DNA of 64,000 nucleotides from an uncultured Ligilactobacillus sp. (GTDB lineage Bacteria > Bacillota > Bacilli > Lactobacillales > Lactobacillaceae): assembly GCA_944326135.1 (NCBI GenBank), contig CALVCU010000022.1, positions 1-64,000 on the forward strand, written 5' to 3'. The position numbers were made by a program, and so were the translations under genes. Positions within the stretch are counted from its first letter, which is position 1; every line of letters begins with the position of its first letter. The notes under the pieces are model-generated. The model made no database searches. It had not been told where the DNA came from and was given only the letters and a program-made list of their open reading frames with translations. Below are positions 8,882 through 19,033 of this stretch, piece after piece.

Positions 8882-8898
8882 GGTCAAAAATGGTCAAA
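8882..8898 (+). promoter_or_regulatory. CtsR operator
   Basis: Perfect tandem heptad GGTCAAA-AAT-GGTCAAA, the known binding pattern of the heat-shock repressor CtsR. It lies just downstream of the -10 of clpE, so bound repressor would block transcription. Confidence 0.9.
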
Positions 8899-8936
8899 TA
8901 TTCTTTGTATTATATAAAGAAAGGACGTGAAGCTTT

Positions 8937-11093
8937 ATGTTATGTCAAAATTGCCATAAGAATCCTGCAACTATTCACTTAACGACAAGTATAAATGGTC
9001 AACAAACATCTATTGACTTATGCCAAAGTTGTTATCGTGAACTTAAAAATCTTAATAATCCAAATAATAACTTTTCTAACCCATTCAATATAGAAGGACT
9101 AGAAAATTTATTCAATGCAGCAATGGGAGCAAATCCCTCAAAACAATTTATGGGGCAAACTCCTCCTACGCAAAATCAGTCGAATAATAATGGAGACTCA
9201 ATCTTATCTCAATATGGATTAGATTTAACCGAAGAAGCTCGTAAGGGAAATATTGATCCTGTTATAGGACGTGACAAAGAAATAAATCGTGTAATTGAAA
9301 TATTAAATCGTCGCACTAAAAACAATCCAGTTTTAATTGGTGAAGCTGGAGTGGGAAAAACTGCTGTTGTAGAAGGACTTGCTCAAAAAATTGTAGATGG
9401 CGACGTCCCTCAAAAACTATTAAATAAAAAAGTAATCAGGCTTGATGTTGTTTCGCTTGTTCAAGGTACTGGAGTTCGTGGACAATTTGAGCAAAGAATG
9501 CAACAATTAATGACTGAACTAAAACAATCTCATAACACTATTTTATTTATAGATGAAATTCATGAAATTGTTGGTGCTGGAAATGCTGAAGGAAGCATTG
9601 ATGCAGGCAATGTCTTAAAACCCGCATTAGCTCGAGGCGAACTACAATTAGTTGGTGCAACAACATTAAATGAGTATCGTTCTATTGAAAAGGATGCAGC
9701 TTTAGCTCGTCGTTTACAACCAGTTCAAGTTAATGAACCAAGTACCCAAGAAGCAATAAAAATTTTAAAGGGTATTCAATCTAAATACGAAAGTTATCAC
9801 CATGTAAAATATACAGATGATGCCATTAAATCAGCAGTTACATTATCTAACCGCTACATTCAAGATCGATATCTACCAGATAAAGCTATTGACTTGCTAG
9901 ATGAAGCAGGCTCAAGAAAGAATTTAACTTTAGAAGCTGTTGATCCTGAAGTATTAGAAGAAAAAATTAAAAATGCAGAAACTCAAAAACAAAGTGCATT
10001 AAAAGAAGAAGACTATGAAAAAGCAGCATACTACCGTGATCAAGTCAACAGATTTGAATCAATGAAACAAGATAGTCTTAATAACCAAAATGTTCCTACT
10101 GTAACTGAAAAAGATATGGAAAAAATTGTTGAAGAAAAAACAGATATTCCAGTTGGCGAATTGAAAAATAAAGAAAAAGAACAATTAAAAAACCTCAGTC
10201 AATCTTTAGAGGAACATGTTATTGGCCAGAATGAAGCAGTTGATAAAGTTGCACGTGCCATTCGTAGAAATCGAATTGGTTTTAATAAATCAGGACGACC
10301 AATAGGATCGTTTTTATTTGTTGGTCCAACAGGTGTTGGTAAAACTGAAACAGCTAAACAATTAGCACGTGAATTATTTGGAACCGAAGATTCAATGATT
10401 CGTTTTGATATGAGTGAATATATGGAAAAGCATTCAGTTTCTAAATTAATTGGCTCACCTCCTGGTTATGTTGGTTATGAAGAAGCTGGTCAATTAACTG
10501 AACAAGTACGACGTCATCCATATAGCCTAATTTTACTTGATGAAGTTGAAAAAGCTCATCCAGATGTAATGCATATGTTTTTACAAATTCTAGATGATGG
10601 GCGATTAACTGATTCACAAGGTCGAACAGTTTCATTTAAAGACACAATTATCATTATGACTTCAAATGCTGGAAGTGGCGATTCTGTAGTAAATGTTGGC
10701 TTTGGTGCCGATAGTAATGGTAAGTCAAATTCAATCATGAATCGTTTAACCAATTACTTCAAACCTGAATTTTTAAATCGTTTTGATGATATCGTTGAAT
10801 TTAACCCTCTTTCTAAAGAAGACTTGTTAAAAATAGTGAACTTAATGTTAGCAAATGTAAACTCAATGTTAGCACAACAAGATTTAACAATTCATGTCAC
10901 TGCACCAGTAGCTAATAAACTTGTAGAATTAGGTTATGATCCTAAGATGGGAGCACGTCCATTACGCCGTGTAATCCAAGAACAAATTGAAGATAAAATT
11001 GCTGATTATTATCTCGATCATCCAAATGTAAAACATTTTACTGCAAAATTAGAAAATGACGAGATAAAAATTGTCAAGGAAGAAAGTAAATAA
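8937..11093 (+). CDS. clpE: ATP-dependent protease ATPase subunit ClpE
   Basis: HSP100 unfoldase that feeds damaged proteins to ClpP. In 718 residues it has the ClpE-specific N-terminal zinc finger (two CxxC pairs, CQNC at 3-6 and CQSC near 29-32), a first AAA+ module with Walker [12 protein letters not shown], a short UVR-like coiled segment ([15 protein letters not shown]), and a second AAA+ module with [12 protein letters not shown] and the C-terminal D2 small domain. Ribosome site AAAGGA is about 11 bases before the ATG. The CtsR box shows heat-shock control. It is followed by its own terminator. Confidence 0.96.
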   Translation: MLCQNCHKNPATIHLTTSINGQQTSIDLCQSCYRELKNLNNPNNNFSNPFNIEGLENLFNAAMGANPSKQFMGQTPPTQNQSNNNGDSILSQYGLDLTEEARKGNIDPVIGRDKEINRVIEILNRRTKNNPVLIGEAGVGKTAVVEGLAQKIVDGDVPQKLLNKKVIRLDVVSLVQGTGVRGQFEQRMQQLMTELKQSHNTILFIDEIHEIVGAGNAEGSIDAGNVLKPALARGELQLVGATTLNEYRSIEKDAALARRLQPVQVNEPSTQEAIKILKGIQSKYESYHHVKYTDDAIKSAVTLSNRYIQDRYLPDKAIDLLDEAGSRKNLTLEAVDPEVLEEKIKNAETQKQSALKEEDYEKAAYYRDQVNRFESMKQDSLNNQNVPTVTEKDMEKIVEEKTDIPVGELKNKEKEQLKNLSQSLEEHVIGQNEAVDKVARAIRRNRIGFNKSGRPIGSFLFVGPTGVGKTETAKQLARELFGTEDSMIRFDMSEYMEKHSVSKLIGSPPGYVGYEEAGQLTEQVRRHPYSLILLDEVEKAHPDVMHMFLQILDDGRLTDSQGRTVSFKDTIIIMTSNAGSGDSVVNVGFGADSNGKSNSIMNRLTNYFKPEFLNRFDDIVEFNPLSKEDLLKIVNLMLANVNSMLAQQDLTIHVTAPVANKLVELGYDPKMGARPLRRVIQEQIEDKIADYYLDHPNVKHFTAKLENDEIKIVKEESK

Positions 11094-11106
11094 AATCAAC
11101 AAACAT

Positions 11107-11147
11107 AAAACTGAAAGTTAAAGAAAATTTTAGCTTTCAGTTTTTTA
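11107..11147 (+). terminator. clpE terminator
   Basis: Arms AAAACTGAAAG (11107-11117) and CTTTCAGTTTT (11134-11144), followed by a T run. Confidence 0.85.
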
Positions 11148-11221
11148 TTTACTCGCATCTCGCACATTAATTAAAATTACGCTATAATAAAACTAGGAAG
11201 GAAATTAAGGAGGAAAATTTT

Positions 11222-11497
11222 ATGCAACTTATCGATGTTACCAATAGTTATGCCCGTGTTATTAGCCAGGAGTTGCTTCAATCCTCAGCTCACTTTATCA
11301 AAGTGTATACTCTAGGCAATTCAAAAGTCGTTTATAAGAAAAAAAGAGAAACTGCTGAAATTGTCATCTCAAATAAACTACGTCCTATTACTGAAAAAGA
11401 AATTAAATTTGTTACCCAAAAATTATTAGGTGATAAAGCTAAAAATGCCACAATTACTCATGAAAAGAAACTTGTGGATATTAGCGTTGAGCATTAA
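11222..11497 (+). CDS. DUF1827-like protein
   Basis: A 91-residue soluble protein starting MQLIDVTNSYARVISQEL. The N-terminal pattern LIDVTNSY and the VYTLGNSKVVY strand resemble the DUF1827 proteins found next to clpE in streptococci and lactobacilli. Function is unknown. Strong ribosome site AAGGAGG 8 bases before the ATG; a -10 TATAAT stands near 11191 with a weak -35. It lies behind the clpE terminator and has its own terminator, so it is probably a single-gene transcript. Confidence 0.6.
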   Translation: MQLIDVTNSYARVISQELLQSSAHFIKVYTLGNSKVVYKKKRETAEIVISNKLRPITEKEIKFVTQKLLGDKAKNATITHEKKLVDISVEH

Positions 11498-11520
11498 AAT
11501 TCAGGTTAAAATTAAAATTA

Positions 11521-11564
11521 AGAAACTCCACGAAAGTATAATAATTGTTGGGGTTTCTTTTTTG
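11521..11564 (+). terminator. Terminator after the DUF1827-like gene
   Basis: AAGAAACTCC (11521-11530) pairs with GGGGTTTCTT (11551-11560) with one G-U pair, followed by T residues. Confidence 0.75.
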
Positions 11565-11593
11565 ATTAATTCTTAAAATTATATTATTTAATG

Positions 11594-11622
11594 TTAAAAA
11601 TCGGCTTACTTTACGTTATAAT
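11594..11622 (+). promoter_or_regulatory. Promoter of the MucBP/SH3-like gene
   Basis: TTAAAA (11594-11599), 17 bases, TATAAT (11617-11622), about 35 bases before the start codon. Confidence 0.6.
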
Positions 11623-11657
11623 TATAGAGAAAAGTTATTTAACTGGGAGGTGAAATA

Positions 11658-12929
11658 ATGGCATTTAAGTTTATGAAAAAAATCCGTTCCTTTAATACAC
11701 GACGTGCTAATCGCAAACGGATGCATCATACTTCAATTGATAATTCAACTGAAGAAAATGAACTTCAAATAACTAATTTAAATGAGCATTCAAATGAAAA
11801 GGATTATGCTAACACAGACCAAAATAAAGATCTTCAATCATCTCCTGTTGAAATTGAAGACACTCCGACTAAGTCTGATAATACAAAATCTGATACATCA
11901 AATGAACATTTAGAATCTCCAGTAGAAGTTTCAGAAAAGAGAGAACTAAATTGTAAAGAAAATCAAACACCTTCTTTACAGCAAGAACTTAAAAAAGCAA
12001 CAACTCATCAAGATTCGACAATTATTATTATTTATCAAGATGAGAATCATCAAAGTTTAAGCTCACCACAAATTATCTCTGGTAAACGTGGTGAAGCAAT
12101 TAATTTTAAATTTAAAGAATTCGATCATTATGATTTAATTAACATTAATGGTTTTACTTCTATTTTTGTTGAACCATATGGATCAATTACTTTAACCTAC
12201 CGCCGTCAAAGTGGAGCTAATATTTGGTTATTTAGTCAAGACATTGACGATCTACATATGCTAGGTAAACCACGCTTTGTATCAGGAAAAGTCGATGAAA
12301 AATACGCATTAACTCCACCTGACTTTATTGGATATAACTTACTACGTGCCGAGGGAAATGTTAAAGGAAACTTTACTGACAAACAACAAGTTGTAACTTA
12401 CTACTATCGTGATGCAACTTGGAAAGAAGTCGATTTTAATGTTAAATATTTAAAAATGAAAGTTTCACAACCAGGTTATGATGCTCCTAAAGGTAATGAT
12501 ACATACATTACTTTAGCTAAAGATACCGTATGGCAAGTATTTGAATCTGTCCATCTTACAAATGGTGAAAGATGGCACTGTTTAGGTGGTAATCTATGGA
12601 TTTTAGAAGATTATGATAAAGTGAAATTTGTAGATTCATTACCTCAATATTCAATTGGTACAAATGATGGATATCAATTTTCAATTGACTTAAATGTTCA
12701 AGCAATTATTGATTTTGTACCAGGAGAAAAATTAACTTTATATGATCGACCATTTGGTGATCCAATTGACTCAATAGAGGATGGATCAATCGTTACCATC
12801 ACTGAACGTCAAGGTGGTCGAGACATGCAATGGTTTAAAATCGATGATCGTGGTTGGACAATTCGACAATACCTTGATTTAGATATTGAACGTAAAGTTG
12901 CACAAGAGCAAGAAGCCAAGCATTTCTAA
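11658..12929 (+). CDS. MucBP-like and SH3-like repeat protein without export signal
   Basis: A 423-residue protein I cannot assign to a named gene. Residues 1-25 are strongly basic (FNTRRANRKRMHH); 26-115 are acidic, Ser/Thr-rich and look disordered. Residues 120-183 (TIIIIYQDEN ... GSITLTYRR) and about 187-252 (ending QQVVTYYYRD) resemble two MucBP-type beta modules. Residues about 262-325 and 345-406 look like two SH3-like modules (ERWHCLGGNLWI and MQWFKIDDRGWTI). Such modules are usually extracellular, yet there is no signal peptide, lipobox, membrane segment or LPxTG. Good ribosome site (GGGAGG) and its own promoter. It could be cytosolic, or attach to the inner membrane face through its basic N terminus. 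Domain calls are by eye. Confidence 0.6.
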   Translation: MAFKFMKKIRSFNTRRANRKRMHHTSIDNSTEENELQITNLNEHSNEKDYANTDQNKDLQSSPVEIEDTPTKSDNTKSDTSNEHLESPVEVSEKRELNCKENQTPSLQQELKKATTHQDSTIIIIYQDENHQSLSSPQIISGKRGEAINFKFKEFDHYDLININGFTSIFVEPYGSITLTYRRQSGANIWLFSQDIDDLHMLGKPRFVSGKVDEKYALTPPDFIGYNLLRAEGNVKGNFTDKQQVVTYYYRDATWKEVDFNVKYLKMKVSQPGYDAPKGNDTYITLAKDTVWQVFESVHLTNGERWHCLGGNLWILEDYDKVKFVDSLPQYSIGTNDGYQFSIDLNVQAIIDFVPGEKLTLYDRPFGDPIDSIEDGSIVTITERQGGRDMQWFKIDDRGWTIRQYLDLDIERKVAQEQEAKHF

Positions 12930-12979
12930 TATAATAAATAAAGGACTATGACAAATGTCATAGTCCTTTATTTATTATA
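12930..12979. terminator. Bidirectional terminator
   Basis: Perfect inverted repeat with 24-base arms and a 2-base centre, with A tract and T tract on the two sides, serving the rightward gene ending at 12929 and the leftward prfC. The right arm includes the prfC stop codon. Confidence 0.92.
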
Positions 12980-14555
12980 ATTTAGCAGTTAATTTTACGT
13001 CTGGATACTTATCTTCAAACCATCGTTCAGCGAATTCATTTTCAAATAAGAATAAAGGTTCATCATTACTATCCTTAACTAAAATATTACGTGAACTAGA
13101 CATTTTTTCATCTAGTTGATCAGGATCGATCCAACGCGCAATTTTATGTCCCATTGGCGTCATTACAACTTCTGAATTATATTCATTTTGCATTCTAAAT
13201 TGAAATACTTCAAATTGTAATTGACCTACAGCACCTAAAATATAATCTCCCGTACTATATGCTTTATATAGCTGAACTGCCCCTTCTTGAACTAATTGCT
13301 GAATTCCTTTATGGTATGATTTCTGCTTCATAACATTCTTTGGTGAAACTCTCACAAATAATTCAGGTGTAAATTGAGGTAATTTTTCAAATTTTACTTT
13401 TTGTTTCCCTGTGTAAATCGTATCACCAATTTGGAAATTACCAGTATCATATAAACCGATAATATCTCCTGCAACAGCATTTTCAACTGTTTCTCGTGAA
13501 TCAGCCATAAATTGTGTTGAATTTGAAAGCCGTATTTTCTTTCCTGTTCGTTCTAAAAATACATCCATTCCACGGTCAAATTCACCTGAACAAATTCTTA
13601 CAAACGCAATTCGATCACGATGATTAGGATTCATATTTGCTTGAATCTTAAAAATAAAACCACTGAAATCTTTTTGTGTAGGTTCTACTGATCCCCCATC
13701 TTGGGTTTTATGTGCTGATGGTGCTGGTGCAAATTTCAAATATGCATCAAGAAAAGTCTTTACTCCAAAATTTGTTAAAGCTGATCCAAAAAATACCGGC
13801 GTTAAATCACCTGTTGCAATTTTTTGTTCATCAAATTCGTTACCTGCATTTTTAATTAAATCGACTTCTTCTAAAACTTGCTGAAAAATACTTTCTTCTT
13901 GTAATGGATTAGGCTCAACAAGATCTCCATTTTCATTTAATTTCAAAAATTGTTCATTTTTATCTTCACGTTGATATAATTCAACACGATTGTTATAAAT
14001 GTCATAAAGTCCTTTTAATCCCTTACCCATTCCAATTGGCCAATTCATTGGATATGCTTCAATTCCTAATGTTTCTTCCAATTCAGCAATTAAATCTAAT
14101 GGCTCTCGTCCATCACGATCTAATTTATTCATAAATGTAAAGATAGGAATTCCTCTCATTTTACAAATTTGGAATAATTTCTTTGTCTGTGGTTCAATCC
14201 CTTTAGCAGAATCGATAACCATAACTGCAGAGTCAACTGCCATCAATGTACGATAAGTATCTTCTGAAAAATCTTCGTGTCCAGGTGTATCTAGAATATT
14301 TATTCGTTTTCCCGCATAATCAAATTGCATTACAGAACTAGTTACCGAAATTCCACGTTTCTTTTCAATTTCCATCCAATCTGATTTAGCAAAATTTCCT
14401 GTCTTTTTACCTTTTACTGTTCCGGCCTGACGTACAACACCACCAAAAAGTAATAATTGTTCAGTTATTGTTGTTTTCCCTGCATCCGGGTGTGAAATAA
14501 TTGCAAATGTACGTCTTTTATTAATTTCTTGGGTTAATTCCTTCTGATCCATCAT
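12975..14555 (-). CDS. prfC: Peptide chain release factor 3
   Basis: Translational GTPase that recycles release factors RF1/RF2 from the ribosome after termination. 526 residues, the normal length. G1 SHPDAGKTT (near 22-30), G2 region [11 protein letters not shown]3 [14 protein letters not shown] (the RF3-type variant) and G4 [12 protein letters not shown] are all visible, followed by domain II and the C-terminal domain with [13 protein letters not shown]. The start is probably at 14555 or one codon later; the ribosome site (AAGTGGATGG) is modest. It lies 20 bases downstream of the TagH-like gene, so the two may share a transcript. Confidence 0.95.
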   Translation of the reverse strand: MMDQKELTQEINKRRTFAIISHPDAGKTTITEQLLLFGGVVRQAGTVKGKKTGNFAKSDWMEIEKKRGISVTSSVMQFDYAGKRINILDTPGHEDFSEDTYRTLMAVDSAVMVIDSAKGIEPQTKKLFQICKMRGIPIFTFMNKLDRDGREPLDLIAELEETLGIEAYPMNWPIGMGKGLKGLYDIYNNRVELYQREDKNEQFLKLNENGDLVEPNPLQEESIFQQVLEEVDLIKNAGNEFDEQKIATGDLTPVFFGSALTNFGVKTFLDAYLKFAPAPSAHKTQDGGSVEPTQKDFSGFIFKIQANMNPNHRDRIAFVRICSGEFDRGMDVFLERTGKKIRLSNSTQFMADSRETVENAVAGDIIGLYDTGNFQIGDTIYTGKQKVKFEKLPQFTPELFVRVSPKNVMKQKSYHKGIQQLVQEGAVQLYKAYSTGDYILGAVGQLQFEVFQFRMQNEYNSEVVMTPMGHKIARWIDPDQLDEKMSSSRNILVKDSNDEPLFLFENEFAERWFEDKYPDVKLTAKL

Positions 14556-14575
14556 AATAATTATCCATCCACTTC

Positions 14576-15895
14576 TTAATTTTTAGGAACAACCAATGTT
14601 TGTCCTTGCTTTACATCAGTTTCCGATCCTAAGTTATTTAAATCTTGTATTTTTTGTACAGTAGTTTGATATTTTTCAGCAATAGTACCTATTGTCTCTC
14701 CGTCTTGTACAGAAATTGTCTGTGTTTCTTCTTTGCTTGAAGAGCTACTTGTACTACTTTGACTTACTGCTGAACTTGATGATAATTTAGCTACACTACT
14801 CATTTTATTTTTTGAACTTGAACTGACTTTAACAACGGAATCAGCAACAGCCTGTTGTTTATTATTATGTTTATGATTTGCTAAAACATATCCACATGCA
14901 AAAATTATGCTAATTAAAATAATAATCATAAATAAAATCCATGGCCATTTGTGTTTCTTTTTCTTTTTAGGTTTTTGCTGCTCCATTTGATCTTGATATA
15001 CCGGATCAATTCCCTTATCAACAAAAAATGCTTGACGCATTCGTGGTTCATCTTTTCGTGTATATCCGTTTTTGAATAATTCTATTTTAAACTCTTCATA
15101 TACACTGTCAATATTGAATGCCATTTGTTCTCTTTGCTTTTTAGCAATAAAATCATTCTTTTCTGGTCGAGATAAAGCATTATACCAATCTAATGAGTAG
15201 TTATATTGTTGTACAACTGATTGAGTAGGTCCAAAATCTTGCACTTCACCATATTGTAACCATAATGCACGTTCACAAAAGCCTTCAATTACAATACTTT
15301 TAGTATCCGAAATTATAAAAGATATTCCCTTATCTTTTAATTCTTGAACCTTATTTGCAGTTTTTAAATAAAATGATTGATCTAAAATGCCAAACACATT
15401 ATCAAGCAAAACTAAATCTGGCTCTAAGAATAATGCAATTCCAATTGATAATCGTGCATATTGTGCTGTTGAATATGCTTTAACTGGACAATAAATCCAT
15501 TCACCTAACTCTGTAAAGTTTAAAATGGCATTTATTATATGATCACCTTTAAACGCATCAATATCAGATTTTAGAATCGATTGTCGAATATTTTCTAATC
15601 CAGTTAAGCTATTATCTAAAACATCTCTTGTACCAGCATAAGTAATCTTCGAACGGCTTGTAATAAAACCAGTAGTTTGCTCTTCTTTTCCGGCAATAAT
15701 ACGCATTAAAGTTGATTTTCCTGACCCATTCGCACCTACAACTCCAATTGCTTCGCCATCATTAATATTTAAATTAACACCACGTAACATCCAAAGATGT
15801 TGTGTTTCATCTTTTTTCTTTGCCTTTTTAGAAACCTTTTTATCTGTTATTAAAGGCATTTCTTTTGTGATATATTTAATTTCTAATTTTCCCAT
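14576..15895 (-). CDS. TagH-like ABC ATPase fused to a membrane segment and LysM domain, catalytic residues lost
   Basis: 439 residues. Residues 35-240 align with TagH, the ATP-binding subunit of the teichoic acid exporter. Walker A is intact (GANGSGKST, 54-62). However, the signature position reads [10 protein letters not shown] instead of an SG-containing motif. The Walker B Asp is followed by Asn166 (LVLLDNVFG) where the catalytic Glu should be, and the switch His is replaced (IISDTKS, Asp197). Then come a basic stretch (309-316), one membrane helix (317-337), a Ser-rich linker (357-388) and a C-terminal LysM domain (about 393-437). No permease gene adjoins. It probably binds but hardly hydrolyses ATP, with a LysM outside. 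Function is inferred; a real TagGH pair may lie elsewhere. Confidence 0.8.
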   Translation of the reverse strand: MGKLEIKYITKEMPLITDKKVSKKAKKKDETQHLWMLRGVNLNINDGEAIGVVGANGSGKSTLMRIIAGKEEQTTGFITSRSKITYAGTRDVLDNSLTGLENIRQSILKSDIDAFKGDHIINAILNFTELGEWIYCPVKAYSTAQYARLSIGIALFLEPDLVLLDNVFGILDQSFYLKTANKVQELKDKGISFIISDTKSIVIEGFCERALWLQYGEVQDFGPTQSVVQQYNYSLDWYNALSRPEKNDFIAKKQREQMAFNIDSVYEEFKIELFKNGYTRKDEPRMRQAFFVDKGIDPVYQDQMEQQKPKKKKKHKWPWILFMIIILISIIFACGYVLANHKHNNKQQAVADSVVKVSSSSKNKMSSVAKLSSSSAVSQSSTSSSSSKEETQTISVQDGETIGTIAEKYQTTVQKIQDLNNLGSETDVKQGQTLVVPKN

Positions 15896-16000
15896 TATTT
15901 CACCTAATCATTGATTTATCCTAAAATAATACTACAAAATTAAATTATTTCTTTCAAGGTTACAACTACTATAAAATCATAAACATCTCTTAAATATAAT

Positions 16001-16028
16001 AGAGGCTGCGACTACTGCCACAGCCTCT
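16001..16028 (-). terminator. Hairpin after gpsA
   Basis: Arms AGAGGCTG (16001-16008) and CAGCCTCT (16021-16028) just past the gpsA stop. The T run on the minus strand is poor, so termination may be partial. Confidence 0.6.
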
Positions 16029-16055
16029 ACTTTAATTAATAAAAATAATTAATGA

Positions 16056-17090
16056 TTATTCTTTATGTCCATAATTTTCTATTTCTGATTTTCCTGGACG
16101 TTCCATTAATTTTTCAATTTCTTCAGGAATATTTGCACCATTATAAAGCACATTGTACATTGCACTACAAATTGGTAAACAAAGATTTAATTGGTTACCT
16201 ACTTCGTATGCAGCCTTGCAAGTGTTAATTCCTTCAATTACCATTCCCATATTTTCAATGATATCATCGAGCTTCTTGCCTTGACCTAATTGATTACCAC
16301 ATCTCCAGTTACGAGAATGAACACTAGTACATGTAACAATTAAGTCACCAACACCACTTAATCCCATAAATGTTGCTGGATCTGCTCCCATTGCTACACC
16401 TAAACGACTGATTTCTGCTAAACCACGTGTCATAAGAGCTGCTTTAGCATCATCACCATAATTTAAGCCATGTAAAATACCAGCACCAATTGCGATAATA
16501 TTCTTAAATGCTCCACCAACTTCTACACCAACAACATCTGTATTAGTATAAATTCTTAGATAATTGTTCATAAAAATATCTTGAACTGCACGAGCACATT
16601 CAATATCTTCACATGCTGCTGTAATTAATGTGATATCCTTATTAGCAACTTCTTCAGCATGACTTGGGCCTGAGAATACTACCATTCCAGAACGATATTG
16701 TTCTGGTATTTCTTCTGTTATAACTTGTGATAAGCGCTTATGCGTACCTAATTCTAATCCTTTACTTGCATGAATTAAAATTGGTTTAATATCTAATTGC
16801 TTAAGTACTTCAACTACTTGTTGAGCAACTGAACGAATAACTTTTGTAGGAATTGCAAACAAAATAAAATCAGCACCATCAACTGCTTCTTTTAAATCAA
16901 GCGTTGTTTTCAATTCTTCTGGATATGTATAATCATGAATATAATGTTCATTTGTATGCTTTTCATTTAATTCTTTGACTTGTTCTTCATCAATAGTCCA
17001 AAGTACTACTTCATTACCATTTTGTACAAGTACACTAGCTAAAATACTTCCCCATGAACCTGCACCTAAAACTGCAATTTTTTTTGACAT
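16056..17090 (-). CDS. gpsA: Glycerol-3-phosphate dehydrogenase [NAD(P)+]
   Basis: Reduces dihydroxyacetone phosphate to sn-glycerol 3-phosphate, the backbone for phospholipids and, through phosphatidylglycerol, for LTA. N-terminal Rossmann motif GAGSWGS directly after the start, the catalytic Lys in [13 protein letters not shown], and the [12 protein letters not shown] substrate-domain stretch are present. The frame is open to 17156, but AGGATGA lies 8 bases before the ATG at 17090, giving the usual [11 protein letters not shown] start and 344 residues. A candidate promoter (TTGTGA, 17 bases, TATATC) lies in the 78-base gap upstream. Confidence 0.95.
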   Translation of the reverse strand: MSKKIAVLGAGSWGSILASVLVQNGNEVVLWTIDEEQVKELNEKHTNEHYIHDYTYPEELKTTLDLKEAVDGADFILFAIPTKVIRSVAQQVVEVLKQLDIKPILIHASKGLELGTHKRLSQVITEEIPEQYRSGMVVFSGPSHAEEVANKDITLITAACEDIECARAVQDIFMNNYLRIYTNTDVVGVEVGGAFKNIIAIGAGILHGLNYGDDAKAALMTRGLAEISRLGVAMGADPATFMGLSGVGDLIVTCTSVHSRNWRCGNQLGQGKKLDDIIENMGMVIEGINTCKAAYEVGNQLNLCLPICSAMYNVLYNGANIPEEIEKLMERPGKSEIENYGHKE

Positions 17091-17168
17091 ATCACTCATC
17101 CTATCTATTCGATATAATTCACTGTTAAAGTTATCACAAAAATTAATATTGAGCAATCATAAAGACCA

Positions 17169-18308
17169 TTATTTAGTATCTTCTTTGGAATTTTCTGATG
17201 TATCTTTAATTTTTGCGATGTTATAAACAAATTTTACTACAACTTTTGAAACTGCGTATAATGGAACACCTAAAATCATACCTAATAATCCAGCAATATT
17301 ACCTGCAACTAATAATATAATAATTATTGTTAGTGGATGTAAATTTAATGATTTACCAATCACATTTGGATATACTAAATTTCCATCAAGTTGTTGGACT
17401 ACAATGCAAACAACTACTACCCAAATTACAGTTGAGAAGGATTTTGAAAAAGCTAGGAATAATGCCGGCATTAATCCTATATATGGTCCTAAGTAAGGAA
17501 TAATATTAGTAATACCAGCAAATAAACCAACTAATAAAGCATATGGGATTCCCGTAAGACTATATCCGATTGCAGAAAATGTCCCAACAAATAAACATTC
17601 AATCATTTGTCCTGAAATATAACGTGAAAGAGTATAGCTCAAATCATGTAATAAACTTGACACTTTGCTTCGGTTTCGTTCTGGAAATGCACGTTCAATT
17701 GTTGGTGCGAGTTTTTCTCCATCTTTTAACATATAAAAAAGAATAAAAGGAACTGTTACAATCGTCACAGTAACATTAGTAATCGTTCCAATTACTGAGC
17801 CAATTGATGTTGTCAATGATAAAATAAAGTTTTTAATCATTGAGGTTAATGACCCTTCAAATTTATTCATATATGTATGCAAATCAATTTTTTGTAACCA
17901 TTCAATATGCGAATTATTAAATAAATTCGTTAAGAATTGTTGTAACTCATGCAAATACCCTGGTAATCCAACTACAAGAGATTTAATTTGTTCAATCAGA
18001 TGCGGAATAAAAAATGAAATTATTATTCCTAAAATTGAAATCAAAAATATAAATACCATTGCAATTGCAGCTAAACGATTTACCTTAAACTTTTTATACT
18101 TTATTTTTGTTAATAAATTTACTAAAGGATTTAACAAATAAAACAAAAATCCAGCTAATAAAAAAGGTGCAAATAAAGTCTGAAAGAACGTAAACACTGG
18201 GCTAAAAACAAATTGAATTTTTGTAAACACTAAAACAAGTGCTGCTAACAAAAGTAATTCAGCTGACCAAAACATCAACTTCCGTTTACGTTGCTCATTA
18301 AAAAACAT
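17169..18308 (-). CDS. AI-2E family (PerM/YtvI-type) transporter
   Basis: A 379-residue membrane protein of the AI-2E exporter family: an N-terminal pair of helices, a soluble middle part (LPGYLHELQQFLTN onward), then helices with the family stretch GITNIIPYLGPYIG (near 265-280) and GNLVYPNVIGKSLNLHP (near 310-325). Family members have been linked to AI-2 export or to Na+/H+ exchange; the substrate cannot be told here. Excellent ribosome site (AGGAGGA, 5 bases). There is no clear terminator before gpsA, so read-through is possible. Confidence 0.85.
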   Translation of the reverse strand: MFFNEQRKRKLMFWSAELLLLAALVLVFTKIQFVFSPVFTFFQTLFAPFLLAGFLFYLLNPLVNLLTKIKYKKFKVNRLAAIAMVFIFLISILGIIISFFIPHLIEQIKSLVVGLPGYLHELQQFLTNLFNNSHIEWLQKIDLHTYMNKFEGSLTSMIKNFILSLTTSIGSVIGTITNVTVTIVTVPFILFYMLKDGEKLAPTIERAFPERNRSKVSSLLHDLSYTLSRYISGQMIECLFVGTFSAIGYSLTGIPYALLVGLFAGITNIIPYLGPYIGLMPALFLAFSKSFSTVIWVVVVCIVVQQLDGNLVYPNVIGKSLNLHPLTIIIILLVAGNIAGLLGMILGVPLYAVSKVVVKFVYNIAKIKDTSENSKEDTK

Positions 18309-18351
18309 AAAAATCCTCCTATGTAAATGCTAATAAGACATATTTTGTTAA

Positions 18352-18387
18352 AAAAAAGGCTGCGAATCAACTGTCGCAGCCTTTTTA
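18352..18387 (-). terminator. ntdP terminator
   Basis: Perfect 12-base arms (18354-18365 and 18374-18385, AAAAGGCTGCGA) with an 8-base loop and T run on the minus strand. Confidence 0.92.
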
Positions 18388-18407
18388 GAGTTATAAACCG
18401 GTATTTA

Positions 18408-18953
18408 CTACTGTCGGCGCGACAACTCTAGGTACCTATTATACCAAATTTCAACATACTCTTTTGAAAATGGACCTTTTCCATTATTGATCCAATCAAC
18501 TAAGGTAAGTACATTATGTTTCAAAATTTTATCGATTTCCTTAGAGTAATGCCATTTTTTGCCATGTTCTTCATATTCATCTACATCCAAAAGCCTTTTT
18601 TCACCATTTGGAAAAACTTTTACATCTAAATCATAATCGATATATTTCAAAGCTTCACGGTCCATAATTGATGGTGAGGCTAAATTACAATAGTATGAAA
18701 CTCCATTATCGCGAATCATTGTTACAATGTTAAACCAATAATGTTTGTGAAAATAAATTAAGGCCGGTTCTCGAGTCACCCATCTACGCCCATCAGCTTC
18801 TGTAACTAAAGTGTGATCGTTACAACCAATAATAGCATTATCACTAGTTTTAAGTACCATAGTATCACGCCATGTTCGATGTAAACTACCGTCGTGTTTA
18901 TAACTTTTTATGGTAATAAACTCGCCTTCTTTAGGGCCTTTTGAATGACGCAT
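18408..18953 (-). CDS. ntdP: Nucleoside tri-/diphosphatase (DUF402, UPF0374)
   Basis: A 181-residue soluble protein of the DUF402 family, the group of Staphylococcus Ntdp/SA1684 and Bacillus YgaC, which hydrolyses nucleoside di- and triphosphates. It has the family N terminus ([19 protein letters not shown]), the [13 protein letters not shown] segment, and the acidic metal site [10 protein letters not shown]...[14 protein letters not shown] with DVDEYEEH. The frame is open to a GTG at 18977, but no ribosome site precedes it; the ATG at 18953 has an AGG-containing site 8 bases upstream and gives the usual length. Confidence 0.85.
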   Translation of the reverse strand: MRHSKGPKEGEFITIKSYKHDGSLHRTWRDTMVLKTSDNAIIGCNDHTLVTEADGRRWVTREPALIYFHKHYWFNIVTMIRDNGVSYYCNLASPSIMDREALKYIDYDLDVKVFPNGEKRLLDVDEYEEHGKKWHYSKEIDKILKHNVLTLVDWINNGKGPFSKEYVEIWYNRYLELSRRQ

Positions 18954-19033
18954 ATTTAACCTGCTTTCTATAAACACAGGTGTATTTTACACCGAATCAT
19001 CACGAATATTATACCAAAGTTTAATCAAAATTC

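Noticed and set aside
10441..10753. Minus-strand reading frames within clpE
   Set aside because: They lie wholly within a conserved coding sequence on the other strand, have no ribosome site and show no protein-like composition.
16975..17226. Plus-strand frame across the gpsA start
   Set aside because: It lies across gpsA and the AI-2E gene end, with no ribosome site; a shadow of the coding strand.
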